Assembly: GCA_902800815.1 (NCBI GenBank)
Contig: CADCGB010000002.1
Location: 1-64,000, forward strand
Source: Fibrobacter succinogenes
Lineage (GTDB): Bacteria; Fibrobacterota; Fibrobacteria; Fibrobacterales; Fibrobacteraceae
Direction of reading: 5' to 3'
Length of the DNA stretch: 64,000 nucleotides
Position numbers and translations under genes: made by a program. Shown in pieces: positions 33,045 through 40,737 of this stretch (the stretch's first letter is position 1; every line of letters starts with the position of its first letter). The notes beneath the pieces are model-generated. The model was given only the letters and a program-made list of their open reading frames with translations. It had not been told where the DNA came from and ran no database searches.

Positions 33045-34010
33045 TTAATCCTTGATGCAACGGACAGGGAATGCGTTGTACTTGACGTTGCTGCTGCTCA
33101 GGTCCGCAGCCCCGGTGAGGTGGAGCAAGAACACTTCGTACGCGTAGTTGCTATCGTCCTCCGTAGAATTCCAGAATAACGCGGAGATACCCTCGAAGTT
33201 GGAAATCCCATACTTGTTCCTGCTGCCAGCAGGGAGCACCGTGAATCCGAAGGAATCCGTACCGTTGCCACTTTCATCTTCGTAATCAACCCAGCCAGAT
33301 GTAGACTTGAGGTTCTTTCCAGCGATGTCTTTGCCGCCAGCTGCGTTGAACAGAATTTCCCATTCAGTTATGTTTGGCAAGTGCCAGCCTTCGGGGCAAA
33401 TCCCTCGTATAATACCGGCTGGCGAGCATGTCGAATCATAGCCGCAACCCTTGCCATTCGTACTCCATCTACCAGCACTGTCCATGGCCGCAGACCACGT
33501 ATATAGGCGACCATACTTATTGCAATTGGCAGAGACGTTATCATAGCACCAACTAGTGGAATCGGAAGTAACTCCTTCATAATCAAAAGGATCGTCTATG
33601 TATGCATAATTGAGATTCTCCGCCATCCACCACTGGTCACCAATTTTCACAGTCTTGTAAGTCTGACCATCGCGGTCATCCACCAACTCGCCGTATTCGC
33701 AGTTGTCTTCCGTTTCTGTTTTGCAGCCTATTTGTGAACTAGACGAAGACTCCGCCGAACTGCTGCTGGACTTGGCGCTGGAAGAGGACTTCGCAGAACT
33801 GCTACTCGACTTGGCGCTCGACGAAGACCCGTCATCGCAGTCCTCGCACACACTGGACGAAGACCCGTCAGAAGGCCGCACCGCGAAATCGCTGTCGTCA
33901 TCGCTACACGCGACAAACAGTGCAGCCAAGATAAGCGAAAGTACAAGATGTATGGATCCTCGCCTACGCGAGGATGACAACACTCTAGGATGACACCACA
34001 AGTTCGTCAT
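33045..34010 (-). CDS. Fibrobacter major paralogous domain lipoprotein with repeat-derived signal peptide
   Basis: The start at 34010 (MTNLWCHPRVL) is chosen because AGGAGG lies 6 bases upstream. The frame stays open to about 35642 but that part is antisense to dnaG and is ignored. The 321-residue product has a lipobox FVAC (Cys35) and a Ser-rich linker (SSSSAKSSSSSAKSSSS). The domain then gives YGELVDDRDGQTYKTVKIGD, WWMAENLNYAYI, GRLYTWSAAMDSAG, CPEGWHLPNITEWEILF and DSFGFTVLPAGSRN. The domain ends NAFPVRCIKD. Residues 6-21 (CHPRVLSSSRRRGSIH) are encoded by a dispersed hairpin repeat. They supply the basic n-region of the signal peptide. Compared with the 21356 copy, the protein keeps the lipid anchor and domain but has a longer leader. 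Function of the domain is unknown. Confidence 0.82.
   Translation of the reverse strand: MTNLWCHPRVLSSSRRRGSIHLVLSLILAALFVACSDDDSDFAVRPSDGSSSSVCEDCDDGSSSSAKSSSSSAKSSSSAKSSSSSAESSSSSQIGCKTETEDNCEYGELVDDRDGQTYKTVKIGDQWWMAENLNYAYIDDPFDYEGVTSDSTSWCYDNVSANCNKYGRLYTWSAAMDSAGRWSTNGKGCGYDSTCSPAGIIRGICPEGWHLPNITEWEILFNAAGGKDIAGKNLKSTSGWVDYEDESGNGTDSFGFTVLPAGSRNKYGISNFEGISALFWNSTEDDSNYAYEVFLLHLTGAADLSSSNVKYNAFPVRCIKD
33947..33996. repeat. Dispersed hairpin repeat inside a signal-peptide coding region
   Basis: The hairpin atcctcgc/gcgaggat (33956-33975, loop ctac) is flanked by atgtatgg and by gatgacaac. The flank tgtatggat...gaatgac is shared with 51518-51552. It sits in the reading frame of the lipoprotein gene above without breaking it. 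Confidence 0.75.
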
Positions 34011-34061
34011 ATTTCCTCCTTTTATCCGCCTTAAATATAAGAAATTGCTAAATTTACTTAC

Positions 34062-35981
34062 ATGCCCTTTTACCCGGATGACGTGATTCAGCAGCTCAAG
34101 TCGCAAGCGGACATTTCGCTTGTGATTCAGCAGTTCTTGCCGCTGAAACGTTCCGGCACAAACCGCTACGTGGGCGTATGCCCCTTCCACGACGACCACT
34201 CCCCCTCCATGACGGTTAACCCCACGCTCGGCATCTACAAGTGCTTTGCCTGCGGTGCGGGTGGCGACGTGTTCAAGTTCGTGCAGGAACACGAGAAAAT
34301 TGACTTTAACGGCGCGGTAGAATGGGTTGCGAATTTTGTGGGCTTTACTTTGCCCAAGTACGCCTCTAAGGAGAGTGCCGAAGTCCAGGAAGAAAAGGGC
34401 ATGGTCCGCAAGCTGAACGAACTTGCCTGCGACTGGTTCGAGCAGCAACTCACCCTGAGCGAGAAGGCGCTCGAGTACCTTGCCAAGCGCAACGTCTCGG
34501 AACAGACCCGCAAGGCGTTCCGTATCGGCTACGCCCCCAACTCGCGCGAAGGCTTTATCGCCTACGCCGCAAAGAACGGCTTTTCGCCCCGCGACTGTGT
34601 CAAGGCGGGCCTCGCCACCGAAAAGAAGAACGGCGGCATCGACGACAAGTTCCGTGACCGCCTGATGATTGCCATCCAGAACCAGTCCGGAACCGTCGTG
34701 GCATTCGGAGGGCGCGACCTCGCCCCGAAACAGGAAGGCTTCGAACGCCCCAAGTACATGAACAGCCCCGACACGGCGCTCTACAACAAGAGCGAGATAC
34801 TGTTCGGTTTCAACCACAGCCGTGCAGCCATCGCGAAGGAGAACGCGGTCATCATCGTCGAGGGCTACTTTGACCTTATCAGCCTGTACCAGGGCGGCGT
34901 GCAGAACGTGGTTGCAGCATCGGGCACCGCACTTACCGAAATCCAGGCGAACATCCTCTCGCGCTACGCGAAAACCGCATACCTCGTGTTCGACGGCGAT
35001 GCGGCCGGGCGCAAGGCCACCAAGCGTTCGCTCGAGATCGTGCTCCCCAAGGGAATCGTCCCGAGGATATTTGCACTCTCTCGCCCCGACGGCACCAAGA
35101 TTGACCCCGATAACTTCGTGAACGAGCAGGGAGCGGAGGCATTCCGCGAACAACTGGGCCACGCCGAAGACTGGCTCAGTTACCTCTCCAACAATTCGGA
35201 CCTGCAGAGCATCGAGGCCCGCGCGAAGTTCGTGACCTACGCGAAGTCCATCGTAAAGAGCATACAGGACACCGAACTCCGCAACCAGTACGTGAAACTC
35301 ATCGCCGAGCGCTTCGATACGTCGCGTTCGCTCGAGGGCATCCAGGGAATCCGCCCGCAAAGGGCACCCAAGGCTCCCGTACAACAGCAGCCGGACCCGG
35401 AATACACGGAGTACGGCGAAATACCGCAGCAGTCCGCCGAACCCGAGCGCGTCCCGTGGGAACTGCTCTCGAAACTCGAAGTCCGGTTCGCGAACCTGCT
35501 CGTGCACAACCCCACGCTCCTCGACCGCGCCTGCGAATACTTTGACGTGGAACTCGCCGCAAGCGGAATCCAGTTCTTTGAATCGGGAATCATCGACGAG
35601 TTCGTGAACACCATCATCGCGGGCTACAGCGAAACGGGACACTTTTCGCCCCAGGCGCTCTACGACCAGCTTTCGCCGCTGCTGAAGCAGTTCATGGAAG
35701 CCCTGCCCGAAGAATCCTGGAAGACCCCGAAAGAAATCTACGAGTTCTACGAGAGCCTGATGGTGCTGAACCTGCGGCTCTGCGACCGCTTCCGCAAGAG
35801 CATCGCGCTCGACACGCCCGAAGGCGTGCAGAAACGGCTCGGCCTCAACAAGTTCATGCAGAACATGGAAAAACTCGAGACGCAGTACCGCAACGGCAAG
35901 GTATCCATCGATACGCTCGCCGAGCAGCTCGTGAAAAGCAAACAGCCTTTACTTAGCATTCTAGCCTCCACGCAAGGATAG
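34062..35981 (+). CDS. dnaG: DNA primase
   Basis: The 639-residue primase makes RNA primers for replication. Its N-terminal zinc-binding domain is complete: C40-P-F-H43 and C61-F-A-C64 in VCPFHDDHSPSM and YKCFACGAGGDVFKFV. The catalytic TOPRIM region shows AVIIVEGYFDLISLYQGGV, ASGTALTEIQANIL and YLVFDGDAAGRKATKRSLEI, where the acidic residues of the metal site are present. The C-terminal helicase-binding part is divergent. A Pro/Gln stretch (APVQQQPDPEYTEYG, around residue 435) separates it from the core. It is 4 bases upstream of sufC, so primase and iron-sulfur assembly genes probably share a transcript. Confidence 0.95.
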   Translation: MPFYPDDVIQQLKSQADISLVIQQFLPLKRSGTNRYVGVCPFHDDHSPSMTVNPTLGIYKCFACGAGGDVFKFVQEHEKIDFNGAVEWVANFVGFTLPKYASKESAEVQEEKGMVRKLNELACDWFEQQLTLSEKALEYLAKRNVSEQTRKAFRIGYAPNSREGFIAYAAKNGFSPRDCVKAGLATEKKNGGIDDKFRDRLMIAIQNQSGTVVAFGGRDLAPKQEGFERPKYMNSPDTALYNKSEILFGFNHSRAAIAKENAVIIVEGYFDLISLYQGGVQNVVAASGTALTEIQANILSRYAKTAYLVFDGDAAGRKATKRSLEIVLPKGIVPRIFALSRPDGTKIDPDNFVNEQGAEAFREQLGHAEDWLSYLSNNSDLQSIEARAKFVTYAKSIVKSIQDTELRNQYVKLIAERFDTSRSLEGIQGIRPQRAPKAPVQQQPDPEYTEYGEIPQQSAEPERVPWELLSKLEVRFANLLVHNPTLLDRACEYFDVELAASGIQFFESGIIDEFVNTIIAGYSETGHFSPQALYDQLSPLLKQFMEALPEESWKTPKEIYEFYESLMVLNLRLCDRFRKSIALDTPEGVQKRLGLNKFMQNMEKLETQYRNGKVSIDTLAEQLVKSKQPLLSILASTQG

Positions 35982-35985
35982 CACA

Positions 35986-36729
35986 ATGTTATCAATCAAA
36001 GATCTCAAAGCAAGCATCGAAGACGGAACACAGATCCTCAAGGGCATCAACCTCGAGGTAAAACCGGGCGAAGTCCACGCCATCATGGGCCCCAACGGAT
36101 CGGGCAAGAGCACGCTCTCCAAGGTCATCATGGGCCACCCCGCCTACCACGTGGACGGCGGTTCCGTGGAACTCGACGGCAAGAACCTGCTCGAGATGGA
36201 CATCAACGAGCGCGCAAACTCCGGGCTGTTCATCAGCACGCAGTACCCGACCGAAATCCCGGGCGTAAACAACGTGGAATTCCTCAAGATGGCGTTCAAC
36301 AGCAAGCGCGCCTTCCTCGGGCAGCCCGAGATAAACGACGACGACTTCAAGAAACTTTGCGAAGAGAAGATGCAGTTGCTCGAGATGGACGCGCGCTACC
36401 GCGAACGCGGCGTGAACGACGGCATGAGCGGCGGCGAGAAGAAGCGTAACGAAATCCTCCAGATGGCGATTCTCGACCCGAAGGTGAGTTTCCTCGACGA
36501 GACCGACTCCGGCCTGGATATCGACGCGCTCCGCATCGTAGCAAACGGAATCAACCACATCATGAGCCCGGAGAAGGCGGTTATCCTGGTGACGCACTAC
36601 CAGAGGCTCCTGGACTACATCAAGCCCACCTACGTGCACGTGCTGCGCCACGGAAAGATTATCCTCTCCGGCGGCCCGGAACTCGCCCTCAAGTTAGAAG
36701 AACAGGGCTACGACTGGATCGAGGAATAA
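35986..36729 (+). CDS. sufC: Iron-sulfur cluster assembly ATPase SufC
   Basis: The 247-residue ABC-type ATPase belongs to the SUF machinery that builds Fe-S clusters in the cytoplasm. Walker A is GPNGSGKST (35-43), the signature is DGMSGGEKKRNEILQ and the Walker B region is VSFLDETDSGLDIDALRIV, the DSGLD form typical of SufC. HVLRHGKIILSGGPELALKLEEQGYDWI closes the protein as in other SufC sequences. It lies 4 bases after dnaG and 2 bases before sufD. SufB, the usual partner, is not adjacent; no sufB or sufS occurs in the window. Confidence 0.95.
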   Translation: MLSIKDLKASIEDGTQILKGINLEVKPGEVHAIMGPNGSGKSTLSKVIMGHPAYHVDGGSVELDGKNLLEMDINERANSGLFISTQYPTEIPGVNNVEFLKMAFNSKRAFLGQPEINDDDFKKLCEEKMQLLEMDARYRERGVNDGMSGGEKKRNEILQMAILDPKVSFLDETDSGLDIDALRIVANGINHIMSPEKAVILVTHYQRLLDYIKPTYVHVLRHGKIILSGGPELALKLEEQGYDWIEE

Positions 36730-36731
36730 CG

Positions 36732-37739
36732 ATGGACGCCATTACCCGCATAAAGCAACTGGGAATGCCCCGCCGCAACAACGAGTTGTGGACGTTCTTC
36801 CCCGTGGCAAAGATCCCGAACGTACTGAGCCCGGATAGTGATTGCCACGTCGCTGACGCTCCTCGCAATGACAACCAGGATGCATTCGACTTTTCGGAAG
36901 AAAATGACTTCGCCGCACTCCTCCCGGTGGCACAAAACGCCCGCACAATGGTCCAGAACATCGCCGACGGTTCCGAAGAGATGGCGATGCTCAAATGCAA
37001 CAACGACTACGGGCATACGGTGCTCAACATCGGCAAGAACGCGAAGGCAAGCATCGAGATCCTCGACAACAAGGTACAGCACCCCATCTGCGCGGAACGT
37101 TTCGACATCAACGTGGGCGAAGGCGCCAGCGTAGAGATATTCTTCGCGAACCCCGCAAACGACCTGCCGCTCACCTTCAGGCACTTCCGCATTACGCAGG
37201 CGGCCGGCAGCAACGTGCGCTTTTCGGCCATCGAGCGCGGGAACGGCATTACCCGCGTGAGCATCGACGCCTTCCTGAACGCAGCGGGAGCAAATTTTGA
37301 CGCACGCACGCTGAACGTGCTCGGCGGGGAATCGTCGAGCCACCACAGGCTCCACATCTACCACAACGCCCCCGAAACCACGAGCACGCAACTTTCGCGC
37401 AACCTGCTCGACGGCAACGCAACCGCAAGTTACGACGGGAGCGTCATCGTAGGCAACGGATGCACCAAGGCGTACTCCAGCCAGCTCGTGAACACCATCC
37501 TCCTTTCCGAAAACAGCAGCGTCTCCGTAAAGCCTGTGCTCAAGATCTACCACGACGACGTGGAATGCACGCACGGCAATACCGTAGGCGAACTTGACGC
37601 GGAACAGATGTTCTACCTGGTGAGCCGCGGAATCCCCGAAAAGGCGGCCCGCAAGATGCTCATGCACGCATTTGCGTTCGACACCTTCGCCCCCCTGCCC
37701 GAAGGCCCCGCGAAAAAACGCCTTTTACAGGAACTATAA
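36732..37739 (+). CDS. sufD: Iron-sulfur cluster assembly protein SufD, with in-frame repeat
   Basis: The 335-residue scaffold protein pairs with SufB and SufC. Family features are the N-terminal PRRNNELWTFFPVAKIPN (matching the K/RNxxWKYT motif) and a beta-helical core: VEIFFANPANDLPLTFRHFRITQ, LNVLGGESSSHHRLHIYHNAPETTSTQLSRNLLDG. The conserved C-terminal stretch follows, SVKPVLKIYHDDVECTHGNTVGELDAEQMFYLVSRGIPEKAARKML. This last motif, with its His and Cys, is the most diagnostic. Residues about 37-48 (DCHVADAPRNDN region) are encoded by a dispersed hairpin repeat at 36839-36873. They sit in the variable stretch after the N-terminal motif, so function is probably kept. The gene starts 2 bases after sufC. 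Confidence 0.93.
   Translation: MDAITRIKQLGMPRRNNELWTFFPVAKIPNVLSPDSDCHVADAPRNDNQDAFDFSEENDFAALLPVAQNARTMVQNIADGSEEMAMLKCNNDYGHTVLNIGKNAKASIEILDNKVQHPICAERFDINVGEGASVEIFFANPANDLPLTFRHFRITQAAGSNVRFSAIERGNGITRVSIDAFLNAAGANFDARTLNVLGGESSSHHRLHIYHNAPETTSTQLSRNLLDGNATASYDGSVIVGNGCTKAYSSQLVNTILLSENSSVSVKPVLKIYHDDVECTHGNTVGELDAEQMFYLVSRGIPEKAARKMLMHAFAFDTFAPLPEGPAKKRLLQEL
36839..36873 (+). repeat. Dispersed hairpin element inserted in frame in sufD
   Basis: The sequence gattgccacgtcgctgacg (start) to ctcctcgcaatgac (end) has inverted ends attgc (36841-36845) and gcaat (36865-36869) and an inner cgtc/gacg hairpin. It belongs to a class of short palindromic units that occur between genes; here it is read through in frame. 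Confidence 0.7.
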
Positions 37740-37770
37740 GCGGCTTTTTCAGGCAACACAAGAGAAAACT

Positions 37771-37814
37771 TCGGCAAACAGAGTTTGCCTCGCGCATACG
37801 CAAAGCGTATGCGA
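37771..37814. repeat. Two-hairpin repeat, second copy
   Basis: Perfect stems ggcaaac/gtttgcc (37773-37789, loop aga) and cgcatacgc/gcgtatgcg (37793-37813, loop aaa). Arms are identical to those at 20589-20629 while the loops differ, as expected for a structured mobile or regulatory unit. Confidence 0.8.
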
Positions 37815-37873
37815 TAATATGCTGATGCGGAAAAAAAGGGCAATTTCGCGATAAAAACTGCATTTTTTGATGC

Positions 37874-37910
37874 AAAAAAGGCTGCCTCTTGGAAGAGGCA
37901 GTCTTTTTTT
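37874..37910. terminator. Bidirectional terminator after sufD and the small ORF
   Basis: A ten-pair stem (37880-37889 with 37894-37903, one wobble) flanked by six A on the left and eight T on the right, so it can end transcription on both strands. Confidence 0.85.
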
Positions 37911-37927
37911 AGGAGCCGATGAAAATA

Positions 37928-38032
37928 TTATGAGAGAGAGTTGATGAGGTAGAGGGTGACGCCCATGAAGGCGACCATGAAGTTCGCGAAGAACGTTCTA
38001 GAGGCTAAATCCTTGAGAATTGTAGTCATCAT
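37928..38032 (-). CDS. Small single-helix membrane protein, 34 aa (candidate)
   Basis: The minus-strand ORF runs ATG ATG (38030-38032 and 38027-38029) to TAA at 37928. Its product is MMTTILKDLASRTFFANFMV, then AFMGVTLYLINSLS: a short polar head and one hydrophobic segment of about 19 residues. AGGG lies about 9 bases before the first ATG. A bidirectional terminator lies immediately downstream, which gives the ORF a complete transcription-unit outline. Its size and hydrophobic helix resemble small regulatory or toxin-like membrane peptides, but no family can be named. It is the only ORF in the 433-base gap between sufD and the SulP gene. Confidence 0.5.
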   Translation of the reverse strand: MMTTILKDLASRTFFANFMVAFMGVTLYLINSLS

Positions 38033-38172
38033 TTTATCCATCCCTTATCCTTACGCTCCATAATATAGAATGTAATATTCCATTTTCAAAGTAATGAAAA
38101 TCACACTGCGATTTGCGTCACGCGAAATGCGAACGGTCCTTGACAAGCGGGAACCAAGTTCCCAATTTTTCG
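38033..38172. other. Intergenic remainder between sufD and SulP
   Basis: The right part of the 433-base sufD-SulP gap. It is AT-rich from 38045 to 38105 and probably carries the minus-strand promoter of the small ORF. I see no RNA gene, and no convincing terminator for the SulP gene. Confidence 0.35.
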
Positions 38173-40080
38173 CTACTTCTTCTCGTTCTCGATAATCTTG
38201 ATGGGTTCGTCCATCATCTTCTCGGCAATAACTTCGGGCGTTTCTTCGGCAATCGCGGCGTTAGATTCCTCGGGCATCCAGGGCTTGTCGAGGCTCTTTT
38301 CCCAAGAAACAGTAGGCGCGGGCTGCACCTCGTGCGAGGCATCCACCACCGGGAGGCCAAGCAGTTCGCGCGCACGGTTGAGCGCCGCGTCAATGTTACC
38401 GAGGGCATTTTCTTCACCGAGTTGCTTGAGCACGCCTGCGCGGGTCAGGGCCACCACAGGCTGGGCATGCACGCCAGAGAGCAGGAGTTGCGTTCCCTCA
38501 CGATTACAGCGGGAAAGCAGGTCCTCGATCATCTGGATGCCTGCGGCATCGATGCTAGAGACACTACGCATACGCAGGATAAGGATTTTCGGCTTGTCCG
38601 AGATGCGGGCCATCGTGTCCTTGAACTTGTCGACCGCGCCAAAGAACAGCGAACCAGCGAGTTCGTAGACCACCACGCCCTTCGGCACCTGGCGGCTGAG
38701 TTCGTTGTGCGCGGCCTCCTCGTCGTCTTCCTTGAGGGCCTCGGTCACCGTCTCCATCTCAGAGACGTCGCTCATGCGCTTGATAAACAGCACCGCTGCC
38801 AGCAACACGCCCACTTCGATTGCCACCGTGAGGTCGATAATCACCGTGAGGAAGAAGGCCACGAGCATCACAATTACGTCGCTCTTGGGGGCCTTGAACA
38901 TCTTGATGAAACTGCGGTAGCCGCACATGTTGAACGCCACCTGGAAAAGCACCGCGGCAAGCGCCGCCATCGGGATCATTTCGGCATACTTGCCGAGCAC
39001 AAGCATGATAAGCAAAAGCACCACCGCATGCACCAGGCCCGAAACCGGGCTCACCGCGCCGTTACGGATGTTCGTCGCAGTACGGGCAATCGCGCCCGTC
39101 GCGGGGATACCGCCAAAAATCGGGGAAAGGATGTTCGCCACGCCCTGGCCAAAGAGTTCGGTATTGGAGCGGTGCTTGGTGCTGGTCATACCGTCGGCCA
39201 CCACCGCCGAAAGCAGGGACTCGATGGCACCGAGGATGGCAATCGTCAAAGCCGGCTGGAACACCTTCTGCATCATCTCGATGCTGATATTGGGCAAGTG
39301 CGGCACCGGGAACCCGCTCGGGATATGGTTCTTCATGCCGATGGTCACCACGCCGTGGCCCGTAAGCGGGTCATCCCAGCCAAGGACCTTCACCATCACG
39401 GTCGCAACCACAATCGCCACCAGCGAGCCCGGGATCTTCGTGGTGATCTTCGGCCACAGGATGCAAACGGCAAGCGCCACGAGCCCCACAATCACCGCAT
39501 ACATGTTCACGGTATCAAAGGACGAGGCGTAGAGTTTGATCTTGCCGATGGCATCGGCCGGGTCCTTCGCGAGGAACCGCAGCCCAAAGAAGTTCGGGAC
39601 CTGGCCGAGCGCGATGATGATGGCGATACCCGCGGTAAAGCCTACCGTAACCGGGTACGGAATGAACTTGATAATGGCGCCGAACTTGGCAATGCCAAAG
39701 ATAATGAGCAGGATACCCGCGAGGAGCGTCGCGGAAGCCAGGCCGTCGTAGCCGTACTGGCTTACGATACCGTAGACAATCACAATAAAGGCACCCGTGG
39801 GGCCGCCAATCTGGAAACGGCTACCGCCCAGCAGGGAAATCGCAAAACCCGCTATAATCGCGGTGTACAGGCCCTGTTCGGGGCCAACGCCCGAGGCGAT
39901 AGCGAACGCGATGGCGAGCGGGAGCGCGAGGATACCCACGATGAGGCCCGACATCAGGTCGCTCACAAAGTTTTTCTTGGTGTAGCCCCGACGGAGTACC
40001 CGGACGGATTCAGGGGTTACGGTCGCTTTTACGCCCAGTAGGAAGTTCTTGAACGATTCCTTGGCGTGAATATTGGTCAT
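38173..40080 (-). CDS. SulP-family anion permease with STAS domain
   Basis: The 635-residue protein has about ten to twelve membrane segments. SulP signatures include SDLMSGLIVGILALPLAIAFAIASGVGPEQGLYTAIIAG, GGSRFQIGGPTGAFIVIVYGIV, LGQVPNFFG and GIPATGAIARTATNIRNGAVSPVSGLVHAVVLL. A C-terminal STAS domain (about residues 445-560) shows VVVYELAGSLFFGAVDKF and ILRMRSVSSIDAAGIQMIEDLL. The family moves sulfate, bicarbonate or other anions, and the substrate cannot be told here. The final 60 residues (PTVSWEKSLDKPWMPEESNAAIAEE) are acidic and extra. It is a single-gene unit with no sulfate assimilation gene near it, so a bicarbonate role is possible. Confidence 0.9.
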   Translation of the reverse strand: MTNIHAKESFKNFLLGVKATVTPESVRVLRRGYTKKNFVSDLMSGLIVGILALPLAIAFAIASGVGPEQGLYTAIIAGFAISLLGGSRFQIGGPTGAFIVIVYGIVSQYGYDGLASATLLAGILLIIFGIAKFGAIIKFIPYPVTVGFTAGIAIIIALGQVPNFFGLRFLAKDPADAIGKIKLYASSFDTVNMYAVIVGLVALAVCILWPKITTKIPGSLVAIVVATVMVKVLGWDDPLTGHGVVTIGMKNHIPSGFPVPHLPNISIEMMQKVFQPALTIAILGAIESLLSAVVADGMTSTKHRSNTELFGQGVANILSPIFGGIPATGAIARTATNIRNGAVSPVSGLVHAVVLLLIMLVLGKYAEMIPMAALAAVLFQVAFNMCGYRSFIKMFKAPKSDVIVMLVAFFLTVIIDLTVAIEVGVLLAAVLFIKRMSDVSEMETVTEALKEDDEEAAHNELSRQVPKGVVVYELAGSLFFGAVDKFKDTMARISDKPKILILRMRSVSSIDAAGIQMIEDLLSRCNREGTQLLLSGVHAQPVVALTRAGVLKQLGEENALGNIDAALNRARELLGLPVVDASHEVQPAPTVSWEKSLDKPWMPEESNAAIAEETPEVIAEKMMDEPIKIIENEKK

Positions 40081-40188
40081 CTGGCACTCCGTGATTTAAA
40101 GACGGCGCCAAATTTAGAAAAATTTACACGTTTTGTGTAGGGTGATTTTATCCGCTATTTTTTTGTAAGTTGCGGTAACGACAACGAA

Positions 40189-40212
40189 CCGTTAGTTTCC
40201 GGAAACTAGCGG
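40189..40212. repeat. Near-perfect palindrome over the ompH stop codon
   Basis: The 24 bases ccgttagtttccgg + aaactagcgg form an inverted repeat centred at 40200/40201, covering the TAG of the OmpH gene. It may act as a weak terminator but lacks a T-run. Confidence 0.5.
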
Positions 40213-40721
40213 CTGTTCAGGTACTCGAGCACCTTGTTGGTCAGGTCGTTTTCCTTCTTCCAGAAGAGTACCGCACCCGTCGCGCGGTCCACGACCATGT
40301 CGTAGCCCTCCTGCAGGGCAATCTCGTTCACCGCCTTGCGGATAAGCTGAATAATGGGCGCGCTCACCTTCTCGTTCTGGGTGATGAGTTCGCCCTTACG
40401 GCCATAAACGCGGTCGATAAACGTCTTGAGCTCGATATCCTTCTTGTTATACTCGGCCTCAAGTTCGCGCTTCTTTTCGTCGCTGAGCATCAGGAGCTGC
40501 TTGTCGAGCTTTTCCTTGATGGCGGAAAGTTCCTTCTGCAGCAGGTTCGCCTGCTGTTCCCACTTTGCCACCTGGCGATCGTACTCTTCCTGAGCCTTCT
40601 TCGTGCCCTTGTAGCCATCGAAAATAAGCTTGGAATCCACGTGAGCGATGCGCAGGCCGTCTTCGGCGAAACTTGCGCATGCAAACACCATCATCAACGC
40701 GATTAAGACCTTGCGAATCAT
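40206..40721 (-). CDS. OmpH/Skp family periplasmic chaperone
   Basis: The start at 40721 (MIRKVLIALMMVFACASFAEDG) is preceded by GGAGG and gives a clean signal peptide of about 20 residues. The 171-residue protein then shows GLRIAHVDSKLIFDGYKGTKKAQEEYDRQVAKWEQQA, followed by a long coiled coil with QKELSAIKEKLDKQLLMLSDEKKRELEAEYNKK. It closes with NEIALQEGYDMVVDRATGAVLFW, the OmpH/Skp C-terminal block. Skp holds unfolded outer-membrane proteins in the periplasm for delivery to BamA. It lies 16 bases downstream of bamA, the conserved pairing. Confidence 0.9.
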   Translation of the reverse strand: MIRKVLIALMMVFACASFAEDGLRIAHVDSKLIFDGYKGTKKAQEEYDRQVAKWEQQANLLQKELSAIKEKLDKQLLMLSDEKKRELEAEYNKKDIELKTFIDRVYGRKGELITQNEKVSAPIIQLIRKAVNEIALQEGYDMVVDRATGAVLFWKKENDLTNKVLEYLNSR

Positions 40722-40737
40722 AGAGCCTCCCGATTCC

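Noticed and set aside
33740..33850. Tandem repeats resembling a CRISPR-like or microsatellite array
   Set aside because: They encode the poly-Ser linker of a lipoprotein, in frame; the units are only 6-30 bases and lack spacers. The same holds for 47930-48240.
34011..35642. Long open frame continuing upstream of the 33045 lipoprotein
   Set aside because: It is antisense to dnaG, which has clear primase motifs, and the lipoprotein has its own ribosome site and leader at 34010.
38113..40041. Long plus-strand frame over the SulP gene
   Set aside because: Its translation is a His/Arg-rich antisense product without domains, while the minus strand encodes a clear SulP permease.
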